Positions 1 to 11,711 of a stretch of DNA of 64,000 nt are shown in pieces. The notes under the pieces are model-generated. The model had not been told where the DNA came from, searched no databases, and saw nothing but the letters and a program-made list of their open reading frames with translations. Within the stretch, counting starts at the first letter, position 1. Each line of letters opens with the position of its first letter. The DNA is from Melampsora larici-populina 98AG31 (Eukaryota > Basidiomycota > Pucciniomycetes > Pucciniales > Melampsoraceae): contig NW_006768792.1 of NCBI RefSeq assembly GCF_000204055.1, positions 336,560 through 400,559 on the forward strand, given 5' to 3'. The translations under genes were made by a program, and so were the position numbers.

Positions 1-667
1 ACGTTGATTACACAGAGTGTCGCAAGGACGGTGAAAAATCTGGAGGGGCCGAAATATTGATAGAAGGAACGCGGTTCTCGAGCGGCCGGTGTGCTTTGAC
101 TTTGAGACGACATTGATACTATAACTTGGGCAAAGGGCCGATCTGACTACAGGTAAAAGACCTGGACCATTCGTGGATCCTGGCTATTGTTATGGTACAC
201 CTGAGATTCAGAAGATCAAACAGTCAGAGAGTCAGTAAGTGGGTGAATCAATTGCGAATAACACAGCACGCAACGTATTACCACTGGCACCATCAAGTCT
301 TTGGGTAGACCCCTAGACCAATAAAAGTCCACCTTTGTGTAAGTCGAGTGAATTCGTTGGGGTTTATAAAATTGTTGAAGTCTTGAACCACTTCGCGTAT
401 CTTGCCTGTTGACCCTCGAATGTTATCTTATCTGTACTTGTGGATTGATCTTGATTCTTTGAGATCGATCAAGTATGACAGAGTCTGACATAGCGGTGCG
501 GGTCGTGCACCCCGCTAATACGCATTTCGCATTACTCGTGCACTCGGGCCTCCTACCGTAGGATCCCCGGATTTTATTGAAGCCTTGAGGGAAACTTGAA
601 AAGTCAGCTGGAAAAAGTCATCGAATCTACATACTGCAAAGTCGACTCAACCCGCTGGACATCTATA
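1..667. other. 5' flank, no gene assigned
   Basis: No convincing gene is visible. A short open stretch on the plus strand ending at a stop near 234 follows a CTGAC...CAG acceptor-like sequence and could be the last exon of a gene that begins outside the window, but it is too short to call. The bases just before 668 form the promoter and leader of the cyclophilin gene. Confidence 0.4.
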
Positions 668-2177
668 ATGCTCAATCCTCGTACCTTCTTCGACTTCTCA
701 ATTCATCAAGGGGAGCCTAGGCGGGTGATCTTCGAACTCTTCAAAGATGTCGTACCCAAAACCGTTGAGAAGTCAGTTTTGCAAATCAAATAAATCGACC
801 AATGGGATCTGACTATCAACATATACCTGATTTTACGAACCCCTAGCTTCCGTGCATTGTGTACAGGTGAACGAGGGATGAGCACACAAAATCCAGAAAC
901 GCCTCTATGGTTCAAAGTGCGGATCGCTGGCACTGCAAGTCGAACAAGTCTACCTTTCTGACTAGGCGCACGCACACATTCATGTAGGATTCAGTCATTC
1001 ATCGGATAGTCCCAGGATTTATGATCCAAGGAGGTGATTTTATACAACATAACGGGAAATCGGGTGGGTATTCGGAGATGAAGCAATTTGGAAAGAGCAA
1101 CAAAGTACTCAGCAAAGATAAGGACTGACTCAAATCATTTGTGTTAGGGGAATCCATCTATGGGGGGGAATTTGAGGACGAGAACTTTGACTTGAAATGT
1201 GACCGTGAAGGGCGAGTGATCTTTTCCCATGAATGCTATCAGTGACGGAGTAGAGCGCTAACCTATTCAAGATATCTGTGCGTTATATCTTTTGCAGGCT
1301 ACTCGTAATGGCTAACAAAGGACCCAACACAAACCAGTCACAATGGTTCATCACACTCCGCCCGGTAGAGCATCTCAATGACAAGCATGTGGTTTTCGGA
1401 CGCGTTCAGTCTGGATTTGATGTGATCGAAAGTATCGCAACAGTGGAAACAGATCCCAAAAAACATCGGCCACTTGGGGGCTATGACGTTGTCAAAATCG
1501 TACACTGTGGTGAGCTCGAACTCAAGAAAAAGATACAGCAGCCTACAGAAGAGCGAGGGCGCCAGAAAAGTCAGTCAGTGTGAGATCTACTCCACATATT
1601 ACGACGTTGAAAGGTCGAAAGATCTTCATACATAGGCCTTGATTGACCTGAAATGTGCTATGTTTTTTAGAACGCTCAAGTTCCCGTGCTGATTCACGCT
1701 CCATCTCATCACACTCGCGTGTTTCTGAGTCTTCACGATCAACGGCATCGTCTGAATCCTCAGGAGCTGCCCGTAAAAGGCGTCGGCGCGAACGTAAGGA
1801 GACCAAGAAGGCCAAAAAGTCGAAGCGCTTGAAACTTAAGGATGCTCCCCGTCGATCACCACCAGAGGTCGGCCCTACGGAGGAGGAACTAAGACTTCAA
1901 CGGATTGAGGATGAACATCGAGCAGCTGAAGAGGCTCAAAAAGCGGAAGAAACAGCAAGGCGACTAGCCGAAGAACGCCAGCGGAAGCAGCGCGCACTGG
2001 AAGCTTTAAAGCAAAGCAATACTCGCAAGGAAGGCGGGGTTGTATTCAAGGGCGAGTTTCATATCTTTGAACGGCCAAGATATTCTAGCTAACATTGCAC
2101 CGTGACCTATAGGGAGAGGGGCCATGAGATACAAGGATAAGGATGCTGGCCTAGGGACCAGAGCATGGAAAGACTAG
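668..2177 (+). CDS. Cyclophilin-type peptidyl-prolyl cis-trans isomerase with charged tail
   Basis: Proposed exons are 668-771, 847-916, 988-1063, 1148-1211, 1298-1569, 1671-2051 and 2113-2177. They sum to 344 codons (343 aa) with every junction in frame. The first 170 or so residues are a cyclophilin domain: [10 protein letters not shown] start, [24 protein letters not shown] with the catalytic Arg, [29 protein letters not shown] and KHVVFG. The cyclosporin-contact Trp position holds His ([12 protein letters not shown]), as in Cyp40/NKTR-like members. The tail is rich in Ser/Arg, then Lys/Arg and Glu coiled-coil-like sequence, which suggests a nuclear, splicing-associated cyclophilin. The ATG at 668 is chosen because it sits directly before the conserved NPRTFF. 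The introns at 1212 and 2052 both need a GC donor (AAGG|GCGAGT). Family call is certain; partners are inferred. Confidence 0.9.
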
Positions 2178-2606
2178 ACAAACACTACAAGCATATTATC
2201 TGGTATCGTGAGCGAGAAGCTTGTCTGCCGCTGTTTGTAGTGTGCAGTGCATCAGCGCTCTGACAAGCATGCTGTTGTATCAAGACTTATATTTCAAACC
2301 TTGAAAGAGTCTTATACTTGCGCTATCTGCACTTGCTCGTAGTTGGCCTTCCAGATTGACATGCAACAGGTATTTACTCAATAAGCACTTTAATCATATC
2401 ATGATAAAATAAAATCTATCCCGTGAAAGACAAGAAAAAGGTGACGTCAATATGCATACATTACAAATTATATATTCAGGTCTCAAGTCAAACATGTAAT
2501 TAGTAGAATGGAAGTCTTATACAACACAAAGATTAGAAAAAGTGCGATCCTAGAAAGTTGATATGTAAGCCACTCAAAAGCAAAGAAACAGAGAAAAATG
2601 ATTTGA
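2178..2606. other. Convergent 3' intergenic region
   Basis: Lies between the 3' ends of the cyclophilin (+) and the IMD-like gene (-). It is AT-rich, with AATAAA-like signals near 2410 (ATAAAATAAAAT). No gene is seen in either strand. Confidence 0.5.
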
Positions 2607-5258
2607 TTAGGATTCTGTATCCTTGTCTTGCGATTTTGTTGGTTGTCCCATCATTCGAAACTGATGAAGATTAGATTGTGCAAGACTTCGGTTCGGAAGC
2701 AGAGGCAAATGGCCTGTAGGAAGATTATGGTTCGGTCTCATCATAGGCTGTGTAGCTCCCTCATGTAAACGTGGGTTGGTATTTTTGGATCGCTGAGGGA
2801 TGGTTGAGGTAGGGCCTTGTCTGCTAGTGCTAGTTGGGTTTGTGGGTTGTTGAGTCTCAAATTGACGCATGTATGGGTCTGCAAGAGCCGAAAAACGACT
2901 GGCCAAAGCTGCTACGCTGCTTCCATGACTCGATGATTGTTCTACGATGGCAGTAGCGACCTGAGTTGGAATTTGAGTCGTTGATATTGGATCCAGATCT
3001 TTTGGTTTTTGTTTCGAATAAAGATATTTCATTTCTGATACCTTGCTTCTTGTACTACCGACACTCGCGATGCTAGACTGCCTGTCCAAGAACGAAGACG
3101 CATCTGATTCTCTTGAATTTGGTTCATCATTTTGTGTGATTTGATCACCGACAACAGCTGCCGAAGGATAATTAATACCTGCTTTATCTTGTGTAGAAAA
3201 TTGTCTTGTTGGCATTGCGCTCGAAGAGGTTCTAGAAACTTGCTCTCCACACTCAGGAATACCCTCATAGTGTGGAATCTCGAGAAATTCCGAATGTGTT
3301 GGTGACTCTACATGATCGACAGATTCGGCAAAGTGTGAACCCATTGGCTTGCGGTCTATCAAACGAGATAGTTCAAGAGTGGCTCTATGAGATTCTATAG
3401 CTCGATTATTCGCCAGGATATTAGATAATTGTTCAGGTGTCATTCGGCTCAAAAAGTCGAATTTTGATAAATCTTCAGGATTCAAGATTCGAAGAAGCTG
3501 TGATGATATCTGATCTTGATTCGCAGAAGAGAATGCGTTGCCAACATTCAAATCATAGTCCTCTGGCCTGGGTGACATGCCGGATTGTGAGTTCCGAGAG
3601 TTTTTGCGAACCGCTAGGGGCGCAGTCGCATTTGAAGATACAGTAGCCAGACTAGCTTCACTCTTAGCTTGCGTATGAGAAGGTTCTTTCTGTATCAGTG
3701 CTTCTCGACTGGTTTGCTCGACCTGATGTTGAAGCTGAGGAGTGTAAAAATTCATGTTTGCGTGCTCCATGGGAGGACGGCTTGGTCCGAGAGAAGCCGA
3801 AAGGTGTGGTCCAGATGAGATTGACCCCGGATGTGGTCTTGGCCTCAGTGTCTTGGATGACGATCTCACTAAGCCAAGTCCTTGTGTAGTGTACGTCGAG
3901 GAGCTGAGGCTTTCAGGCGGAAACATTGCGGCTGGACTTGATTGTTTGAAAGCGGAAGTGCTACGAGGGTAATCGATGTTCTCCTTCATCTTCTCAATGT
4001 TATCTCCCTGGAGGCGTGAAGAGTCTGGGTGCAAGGATAGGCTTCGAACAGACATAGAATCCTCCTCCTGATGACCTACAGGAATCTTCTTAGGCATCCC
4101 ATCGCTATTACAGAAGTTTGCCCACATGGTAAACCGACCGATTAGCATTCCGCAAGACTTTACTTCTTCACAGCTTCTTTTCCACTCAGTTTCGGCGAAA
4201 TGAAAAAGACTTTTGCAAAATATACGGCATAGAGACTCCCGGCGGTAGTGCAGAACGCTGGAGTGAGCTGCCTTGGACTTGGTGACATCAAGGCCAAGGG
4301 AAGAGATGGAAGCATAATACCGGTCCGCTGCGACAGTACCATCCTGTGAGTCTGAATGTCCTCCTGACATCCCTATACCCTTCTTTGCTGGCTTTCTATG
4401 TTTATCAAAAGTATCTACGAATGATAAAAGATATGAGTTAAGCTAGAACTTCGCCACTTGTGAATGAGTAGAGAAGAATTACAGTTGGCTTTTTGAATCT
4501 TGCTCTCCAGTGCATCAAGATGTTCGTCGTGTGTGCGCTCCTCCTTGACTATTTTCTTGAACGCTTTTGTCACAACGTCTTGCAAGGTGTTATATTCTTT
4601 CTCCGTATTCTTGGCAGTTGTTTTGGTGACTTCATGGAAAGATCCAAAAAAGTTGGAGGCACACAGAAGAGTATTGACTGAAAGGCGAAAAGTCGCGTCA
4701 AAAGGAATGATGCGTTTCATATTGTAGTCAGCTCTTGGGAGCAGGAAGAGGGTGTGTGAGGAACTCACTTAACACATTGTCAGCAATCTCCTCTTTCGAC
4801 AATGTATCCTCTGACAATACATGAGCGAGGTCTTTACAACCCTTCATGATCTTCTTTTGACATTTATTCAGGGCTTGTTGGAGGTTATTGAGCTGAGAGA
4901 GAGCCTCGAGCAAGCTCTCGATAGCCTTCATCGATTTAAGCATGCTTGATCGATCAATCGTGCCCGTACTTGGGATTGGCTGGAGATCTGAAGGTCCCTC
5001 ATTTACAAAAGGGGTTGGTATTCCCTCGGTGCCAAAGGCGGGATTGGGTGACGTGGGTCTGGAACCTAAGGGCGTTCCGGCGCGAGAGTTGCCCTTCGAT
5101 TGATTGGCTGGATAGTCGAAATAGCCGCTGCCGGAATCTTGCCCCGTGGAGGAAAGAAAAGAGGGTGAATTGACGCGTGATGATGGGGAAGGTGCGGAAA
5201 AATAGCTCGCAGGAGTCTCGTTGTGGTGTCCATTTCCTGGAAGTAGTCGTTTCAACAT
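2607..5258 (-). CDS. IMD/BAR-like coiled-coil protein (possibly Ivy1-like)
   Basis: Read on the minus strand: exons 5258-4769, 4677-4483 and 4414-2607, 2493 nt, 830 aa, all junctions in frame. The ATG at 5258 is the first in frame before MLKRLLPGNG. Residues 1-110 are Ser/Pro-rich and disordered. Residues about 125-330 form a helical, heptad-like block (SMKAIESLLEALSQLNNLQ, CASNFFGSFHEVTKTTAKN, FAETEWKRSCEEVKSCGM) resembling the IMD/I-BAR fold of fungal proteins that bind membrane. The C-terminal 480 residues are low complexity, rich in Ser, Gln and Pro. The first intron is placed at 4768-4678 because it has a CTGAC branch site and a pyrimidine-rich acceptor; a 37-bp alternative also keeps frame. 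A role at vacuole or plasma membrane is inference from the family. Confidence is high for the gene and moderate for the fold. Confidence 0.65.
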
Positions 5259-5896
5259 GATTATGTCTTGCAAGTACACCACCAGTCCGAGGTACGTTGT
5301 TTACGAAATAATAATTTATAGGGGAGATGACATGGAGAGGCCAGGCCAACAAAGCGCGCTGCCACTGCAATCACCGAAGCCAAAGGCGCGACGAAAAGCT
5401 CCAAAAAACGCGGTGGTTTGAATTTCGATCATCCTGAGTCATTATGCGCATCCGACATCACCGTTTAAACTTTATGTAATCTGAGACCTCGCCTTATGAT
5501 AATAGAGGCCACGGTGCGAGGGTTTCAAGCATCGCACTAGCCTCTGGGCAAGCAATACGATTACAATTCGGTCCCTCTGGAGGAGATCGATTGCCACTGA
5601 GGACCGCATCACCTTCACTTCTTCGTCGTGATTGGCTCTGTATGCAAAGTATCGCGGTGCAGTCTCAGTGTGGAGTCCCAATCATCTACCTTGGAGCTCA
5701 AGATAGTAGGAGACATTTGTTTTACAAATAGTGATATGATGGCGTTGCTCACCGTCAAAGTGTTTAACACTGGAGAGTACTGTAGAATCAATGACACAAA
5801 ACACCGCCTTTTGAGATAAGATGACAATTTACAACATGATAAAAGTGAGAAAAAGGTAAAAATGGTTTGAGTGAAGCAGAGATATTGATTTGCAAA
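5259..5896. other. Intergenic region upstream of the IMD-like gene
   Basis: Contains the promoter of the minus-strand gene that starts at 5258. Open stretches of 60-70 codons occur on both strands between 5470 and 5830 but lack ATG starts or recognisable motifs, and I do not call them as genes. Confidence 0.4.
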
Positions 5897-6488
5897 CTAA
5901 AGGCTTTGCTTTTGACCAAAGTGAACCAAATCAGGCGAATGTTCTAGCCTGTCTTTGATCTTTTGAACTTTATGAGAAGTACGTTGTACGAGATCTTCTT
6001 GAGTGAGATCGAGATTGGTTTGAACGCTCATTCCGGAAGAAGAGATGTTGAAGCCTTTTGCTTTCAAGGTATCCGCTTCAGCGCTTCATACATTTTTAAA
6101 TGCCAATCGTTCAAGAAGTGGAGGCGATGCGAAACAGAAGATTCAGTCCCAAATTCAAGAATCTTTGGATATCGAGTTCAAGAGAGTCTAGGCCGACCGT
6201 AGAATCTTTTCCACCCTACGCCGTCCTACGATCCAGATTGTTACTATACTAATGAACAGTGTTCCAACGAAAATTGCTCTGAACAACCGACGTTTGATAG
6301 AAACGGAACAGATAAAGAAGCATCATCACGATCAATTCCAACTCAAATCGACTATGTGTTGAGATGAGCGTATGGTGCACTCATGGGTTAAACTTCACAA
6401 TGGGAATACTTCGATCGAATTTGATGGAATTGGAGACATAACTGGTCAGAAACGACACTTACCCTAAAACGTCTGAAGTGTTGGCCAT
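5897..6488 (-). CDS. Possible small multi-exon gene, unknown function
   Basis: A minus-strand ATG at 6488 begins MANTSDVLG and runs into a good GTAAGT donor after 8-9 codons. Downstream, an open stretch near 6300-6190 encodes a hydrophobic segment (TLFISIVTIWIVGRRR) that looks like a membrane helix followed by basic residues. The last open stretch, ending at the stop at 5899-5897, reads TNLDLTQEDLVQRTSHK then KVQKIKDRLEHSP, which has the composition of a real C-terminus. I could not connect these pieces with one consistent set of splice sites, and the plus strand is also open here (48 codons from 6045). It may be a small membrane protein, or chance. No family is recognised. Confidence 0.25.
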
Positions 6489-7474
6489 TGACTTGTATTG
6501 AGAAAAGTTGAGAGTGAAATTTGAGCTGTGGTCTGTGGTGTGTACTTGAGGATCGCTTGATGGATAAAATTTTGTCAACCTACAACAAATTTAGGATGAT
6601 TGACAACTTGGTCATTACTCATCAATCACCTGCACGATCGACCGTCAGATGACGTGGGAGTCTAAGCTGACTGAAGGGGTGACAATGGGAAGTCACCTTC
6701 AGAGAGAATTTCTTGCTCAGAGTCATGATGGAAAACATTCCACATGGTTGAGTCACTTCAACTTTCACTGCTTTGGTATATGGTCTACATAGCAAGATCA
6801 CAAATGGGCCCTCCCTGTCCCAATGACTGGGCAGGCTGGAATAGATTGTCTTTGTTGAGATTCTTCATTTCTGAGTAAGAAGTATACCACCTTTTGATAA
6901 GCACCAATTTCCACCCATAGTGATGTATATTTTAAGCAGCTTCAATCATCACATCATATTTCAATCTTTTAAGCCATTCTTGTAGCTTTTCAAAACCCTT
7001 AGAAATTTGGGTGAGATCTGGATCACAGCAAGATCTATATTTTGCCATGGGGTATACTGTAGCTCATTAGCACTAGAGTGAGAAAAGGCGAGCCTAGGTC
7101 TGTGCAGCTTTCAGAACAATCAGACAGCCCAAAATTCCCACAAAACTCAACCTACATAGAGTTTGATGCATTGATCAGAAGAACACATGTGTCCATGGGT
7201 GAAGCAAATTTGGGCTGAAGCTGGCTGTCCTGTTTGCCACACACATTAGGGGTCTGCAACTTTGGCAAAATTGTGTTTGGATTGCACTTGGACCATGTTC
7301 AAATTGTTCATTTAGTCAGTGCCAATTGCTTGAATTCAATCAGTGGATCAGGGCCTCTGTGCAGGTAACAATCAGAGGTCCACACTGAAATGAACAGAAG
7401 GCCCAAGAGAAATTGCCCCCAAAAGGGTAATCTTTAACCCATAATCATTATCACTCTGTCTGCTTGCTCACGTC
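6489..7474. other. Non-coding stretch
   Basis: No supported gene. Mixed-complexity, AT-rich sequence with scattered short ORFs. Confidence 0.4.
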
Positions 7475-8390
7475 ATGGCTATCAAATCTTCTTTTCCCTT
7501 GTCTCTTTTTTCATATTTGTCAAATATCACCACCAACTTACCACACCATACATCACTCCATGTGCAAAGCTCACAAAGAAACTTGAAAGTCTCACAAACA
7601 CACCCTTTGACTACTCCTTACTATACTCAAATGAATTATGCCAGTCCATCTTACACACAAACCAATCCTGATCAACCTACCAGTAGTTCCTTGGCTCACA
7701 TTTATTGTCCAACATCCCATCAAGGAGGCAGTCCTTTCCACAATCAGTTACCTCAACAGCACAACTTAGCCCCAAATCACTTGTATTGCAGTAATTTACT
7801 GAACCCTCTTCCTTGGCCATATGACCCAACAACAGTCTCATTGCCCATTCTCATTGCTCAGTCTCACCCCTAGCAAGGGCTTATTGGGCAAGACAAAGCC
7901 TCTGCCTGCGGCCACTTCAAAGTCAACAGATGCTCTGTGTTTTGAAAAAAAAGATTTTCTGAACATTATCAAGTATCTCTCCACCCTCAGCACCTGCAAC
8001 CTATTGTTTGCAGATGGGAAGAAGACTTCTGTCATGGGTCAGACTATGCAAACTGCTGTGGCTTGGAATGTGTTTGCAACTCATATCAATTATCTGTACA
8101 ATGAAAACACAAGGCCTACAAACTTCAACTACATGGAGCTCAGTGGCAGTGATCTTTGACAACACTTTGAACAATATCAATGCCTCTATTGCCAAACTAA
8201 GGTAAAGTTTGGAATTGGAGGAACAGGCTCAGATACCTCAGACACAGATACAGCTTGTGGTATCAATACAGTATGCCAGAAACTCAAGAACTTGTGTCCA
8301 TGTTATTATGCAATGGATGAAGTTTTTGACAGAACAGCTGATGTCACTGTGATGGACAAGTGGGACAGTGAAATTACAAATTCCAACTGA
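7475..8390 (+). pseudogene. Decayed rust-family hypothetical gene
   Basis: An ATG at 7475 opens a Thr/Ser/Pro/Gln-rich stretch to 7873. The continuation is in another frame from about 7850 to 8390 and is interrupted by an in-frame TGA at 8157-8159. The second part has a recognisable layout: an initial KKDFLNIIKYL, a KTSVMGQTMQTAVAWNVFA segment, later a GIGGTG, and near the end LCPCYYAMDEVFDRTADVT. I recall this order (K-x-D-F, T-G-x-G, C-P-C-(Y/F)-x-x-M, F-x-x-x-A-x-V-T) from a large family of uncharacterised rust proteins often linked to transposons. One frameshift near 7850-7870 plus the internal stop indicate a pseudogene. The function of the family is unknown. Confidence 0.5.
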
Positions 8391-8849
8391 AATATGGAGT
8401 TGTGGACTTGTTCAACAACCACAACAAATGTATCACATGTGAGGACACAGATAATGCACAAGGTGGTTTTTTGACAAATGAAGTATTTTGCTGTTGTTCC
8501 CATCTTCCTGAAACCATCATTCATTCTATGGCACCAAAACCACAGAGACAAATGCTACCACTACCAACTCTGTTTGCTTGGTCTCCTGTAATTGCACTCC
8601 CATGTTTGCTAACCTTCTTGGCAATGGTAATCATTGATAATTGTTGGAATCAAGAGCCACATACAATCCTAGCATGATGATGTCTCAAGTTAGCCAATTG
8701 TGTTCTGCAACTTGAGGAATGTCAACTCTTGATGAGACTGACTAGTAAGAAACAGTGTCAGTCAGTGAAAAGCAAGCAAAATCGAGGTGACAAAGAAGAA
8801 TGAAGGTGGACATTGACCAAAGCAGAATGTGAGTACACTGTAAACCTGT
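8391..8849. other. Non-coding stretch after the pseudogene
   Basis: The pseudogene frame ends at 8390. Short ORFs at 8402-8677 (+) and 8306-8551 (-) have no start context or motif and are treated as chance. Confidence 0.4.
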
Positions 8850-8995
8850 AAACATCATTCAGTTTCCCCAAGTGGGAAGGGGAAATAATTAAGAGTGTAG
8901 TTTATAATAAAAGGATCCATCACTTCACACCTGAGCCATAACACACAAACTACATATGTGCAGCAGGCTAAGTTAATAGTTGCCTTTCATGCACA
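8850..8995 (-). repeat. Diverged repeat, inverted copy of 34150-34290
   Basis: Reverse-complemented, this stretch matches 34150-34290 over about 140 bp with substitutions and small gaps. Shared landmarks in order are AGCCTGCTGC, ATATGTAG, ATGGCTCAGGTGTG, CTTCCCA-TTGGGGAA and TGAATGATGTT. It looks like two old copies of one dispersed repeat in opposite orientation, on either side of the nested transposon block. Confidence 0.55.
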
Positions 8996-9025
8996 TACAG
9001 GTCCGTTCAGCTGTCTGCTCATCTA

Positions 9026-9545
9026 CAGTTGCTCCAGTCTAGTCACGACCAGAGCCCGGCCCCGGGACCCAAATGATGGGGGGTCCCAGTAATACCCAAA
9101 AAAAATTTTGCAGGGGTTTTTTTTGGCAAAAGTTCTTTTTCTTCACTCTATCACTGCATACTTCACCCTTGTATTGTAAAAATACAAGTCTATGCTGTTC
9201 TGTACCCCAGGAGTTGTGATGAGAGGTGCTCCACCTACTTACTTAAGGTACATAAGTAACAGCTTAAGTGGCTACCTAAGGATTTAAATACTTAAGTAAG
9301 GTACTTAAGGACTGAATATTAGGTCCATTAGGTACCTAGACCCAAATGTTGGAGGTTTGTAAAAATAAAAAAAATTTGGCCAAGCAGATTGACTCACCAA
9401 GTCATTTCTGACACAAACACCCCCCTTAGAGCCCAAAAATGACTTTTTACACATGATTTGTAAGTAAGAGTTCAGTGTGTAAACTTGTGTGATCAAATTT
9501 CGATTTTGCAGAGCGAGTCTGGTCGTGACTAGACTGGAGCAACTG
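9026..9545. mobile_element. Tc1/mariner-like MITE, 520 bp
   Basis: Perfect 28-bp terminal inverted repeats begin CAGTTGCTCCAGTC on the left (9026-9053) and end GACTGGAGCAACTG on the right (9518-9545). The ends are flanked by TA on both sides (9024-9025 and 9546-9547), the target duplication of Tc1/mariner elements. There is no coding capacity. The interior carries short CTTAAG/TACTTAAG repeats at 9240-9310. The gypsy retrotransposon begins only 8 bp after its right end. Confidence 0.75.
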
Positions 9546-9553
9546 TAACTAAG

Positions 9554-9888
9554 TGTAAGGCTTCTAGAGAAGTCTTCACTGAATGTGGGAGATTGGCAGT
9601 TGGCACGGGAGCAGAGCTCCAAAACGTAATCAAAAAACCCCGCTATCTATTCCTGAATTCCTTAGAACTAGCTCCAGCCGAAATGTATCGGTCATTAGCC
9701 TCTACTACTAACTATGATAAGAGAAGAATTGAAAGATAAGACAAAATAAGAGAAATTGTGATGATCACTCACCTAGCTCCAGCCGAAATGTATCGGTGAA
9801 GAAGAATCTCTTCGTGGAGCTAGGGTGAAGTACAAGTAATGATGCCACCCTGTCATAACCCATGCTGTAATCCCATGTAATCCTTACA
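9554..9888 (-). repeat. 3' LTR of the gypsy element
   Basis: 335 bp, TG...CA ends, one mismatch (G for A near 9607) against the other LTR. Contains an internal direct repeat, TAGCTCCAGCCGAAATGTAT, twice (near 9670 and 9776). Confidence 0.92.
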
Positions 9889-9901
9889 TCCCTCCCTTCC
9901 T
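9889..9901 (-). promoter_or_regulatory. Polypurine tract (plus-strand primer)
   Basis: On the minus strand AGGAAGGGAGGGA lies immediately upstream of the 3' LTR, the expected place and composition for the primer of plus-strand DNA synthesis. Confidence 0.75.
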
Positions 9902-10250
9902 AAAAAAAACGCCTCTAAATTGTACTTAAAAGAGAAAACAGAGAAAAGAAAAAAAGAAAAATTGGCATAACTCGCCCCATCAAAATTTTGGCATAACTCG
10001 CCCCAAGAAACAGAATCAAACCACAACTAAAAAAAAAAGAAATTCTTCATCAAATTATATATAATATCTTGAGCAATACCATCCGTGTCTTGAATTCGTT
10101 TTCGTCGTATCTTGAGTCGTTTACTGAAAAAAATTGCGTAGACGCCAGACGAAAAAGAGGTGCTCACACACGTGGCCGAGGTAATGTTTTTTGAAACAAG
10201 GGGGAGGGGTAGAAGCCCTGGCGGTGCATACTCATGGGAGGAACTTACTT
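9902..10250 (-). other. 3' untranslated part of the gypsy element
   Basis: Between the gag-pol stop and the polypurine tract. No reading frame of note; it contains a short direct repeat, TTGGCATAACTCGCCCCA-like, at about 9962 and 9989. Confidence 0.5.
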
Positions 10251-10844
10251 TTAGTCTCCTGAGTTTGTATTATCCGCCTCCGCCCAACGGTATTTCTTCA
10301 ATTTTGAGATATGGAACACTGGGTGCGACTTGTCGGTGTCCTCCAGGAGTAATCGAAAGTTACGACCATCATTGAGACATTCTTCCACTTGATACGGGCC
10401 GTCATAACGTGGTTGTAGTTTTGAGGTGGGTCGTCCGTTTCCTCCTACCACTTGTTGTCGATCCCGGCTATCAATCAAAACCCAGTCTCCTCTCTCTAAC
10501 GTCACACCTGCTCCTCTCCGGTTGTTGTATTGCACTGCTTGTTCGATACGGCTTGACCACAGTCGATCCCTAAACTCAGCCCACGCACTTTGTCTTTTTG
10601 TCAGCCAACTTTGCACGTCGCCACCTACTTGGTCGATCCCTTTGATGACAGGGAAAAGACGAGGCTGTCGACCAAGAACAAATTCAAATGGTGAGACTCC
10701 AGTTGCTACATTGACAGCTGAATTTATTGCGTATTCAACTGCTGGTAGAGCTTCTAACCATCTTCCATGTCGATTTGTGACCAGGTGACGTAATATCTGC
10801 ACGATTGTTTTGTTTGACTTTTCACTTCGCCCGTCCGCCTGTGG
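10251..10844 (-). pseudogene. gypsy pol fragment 3: integrase C-terminus
   Basis: Continues the integrase core immediately after the solo LTR insertion (PQADGRSEKSNKT at the junction), then typical Ty3 integrase sequence (HGRWLEALPAVEYAINSAVN, SPFEFVLGRQP) and a C-terminal SH3-like piece (LQPRYDGPYQVEE, HPVFHISKLKKY). Stop at 10251. No chromodomain is evident. Non-functional as it stands because the upstream part is separated by the 857-bp insertion. Confidence 0.85.
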
Positions 10845-10849
10845 GTGGT

Positions 10850-11706
10850 TGTCAGCCTGAGACTCTAAGTCATGGCAGATGACTGGTAGTTCAGAGCTGA
10901 ATAGTACTTACAAAATGTATTCTATCAAGTTTTAGACAATATTATTGAAACTTGAGGGAGATTATTTTTCAATTCTTTGTAAGTAAAAGGAACTATAGTC
11001 GTTACGTATAGTTGTCTTAGGTGCGGGATGATTACCGCTGCCAGTAGCTTATCGAAGTGCAATCACGACGGTAGCCTTCTAAGGTGAATACGAAGGGATT
11101 CGTGGTTATTCCTTAGGTGACGCTTTAGCGTTGGTTTGATGAATTTATCATCAAAAGGAAAATGAGAGACTATCTACAATATCAATTCAAATAGTAAGGA
11201 AACCATCAATTGATAAAGAGATAGTGACTCAGAGAAAAAAAGGTTGTCTTTGATATGAAAGAAGATGCGATAAAGGATTCTAAAAGATAAGAATTCTAAA
11301 TAAGTCTTCTTTCAGATGAAAGATAAACAAAGAAGGATTTTGATGTAAAATGCTAATTCATTGATGAGTTGCGGTAAAAAGTGGTACGGTATAATGTTAA
11401 GATTGTTCTTCTTTGTTTGGATGCACAGAATCCTTGTTTTATATATCAGAGAAAAGTCACTCGCTCTGAGCTAGACTGTCAGGGTTTTCCCTGGATGCTG
11501 TCATCAGGGTTTGATCTTGAAACACGCAACATCAATAGGTTACTTCTTGGAGTCAATCAATACCCTATTTTGGGACTAGGGTCTTGTTGCTTTCACGGTT
11601 GGTAATGACCTGAAATTCATTGCTTGTGTTAACAACTCTGAACCGATGTGTACATAAATGATGGCTGACACATGGGAGTATCACAGAATACTCCTCATGG
11701 CTGACA
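10850..11706. mobile_element. Solo LTR inserted in gypsy integrase, 857 bp
   Basis: Begins TGTCAGCC and ends GGCTGACA, i.e. TG...CA ends inside an 8-bp inverted repeat, and is flanked by identical 5-bp GTGGT (10845-10849 and 11707-11711). Excising it with one GTGGT rejoins the integrase codons TAC CAC CCA CAG in frame. Length, ends and 5-bp duplication fit a solo LTR of another retroelement family. It has no coding capacity, and its orientation is not known. Confidence 0.8.
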
Positions 11707-11711
11707 GTGGT

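Noticed and set aside
100..236. Possible terminal exon (VDPGYCYGTPEIQKIKQSES) at the left edge
   Set aside because: Has an acceptor-like CTACAG and a stop, but the stretch is too short and has no recognisable domain.
4732..4768. 37-bp first intron in the IMD-like gene
   Set aside because: In frame, but a 91-bp intron to 4678 has a better branch site and pyrimidine tract; the short one is unlikely.
5472..5827. Two overlapping 70-codon minus-strand frames
   Set aside because: No ATG start, no motif; the plus strand is equally open.
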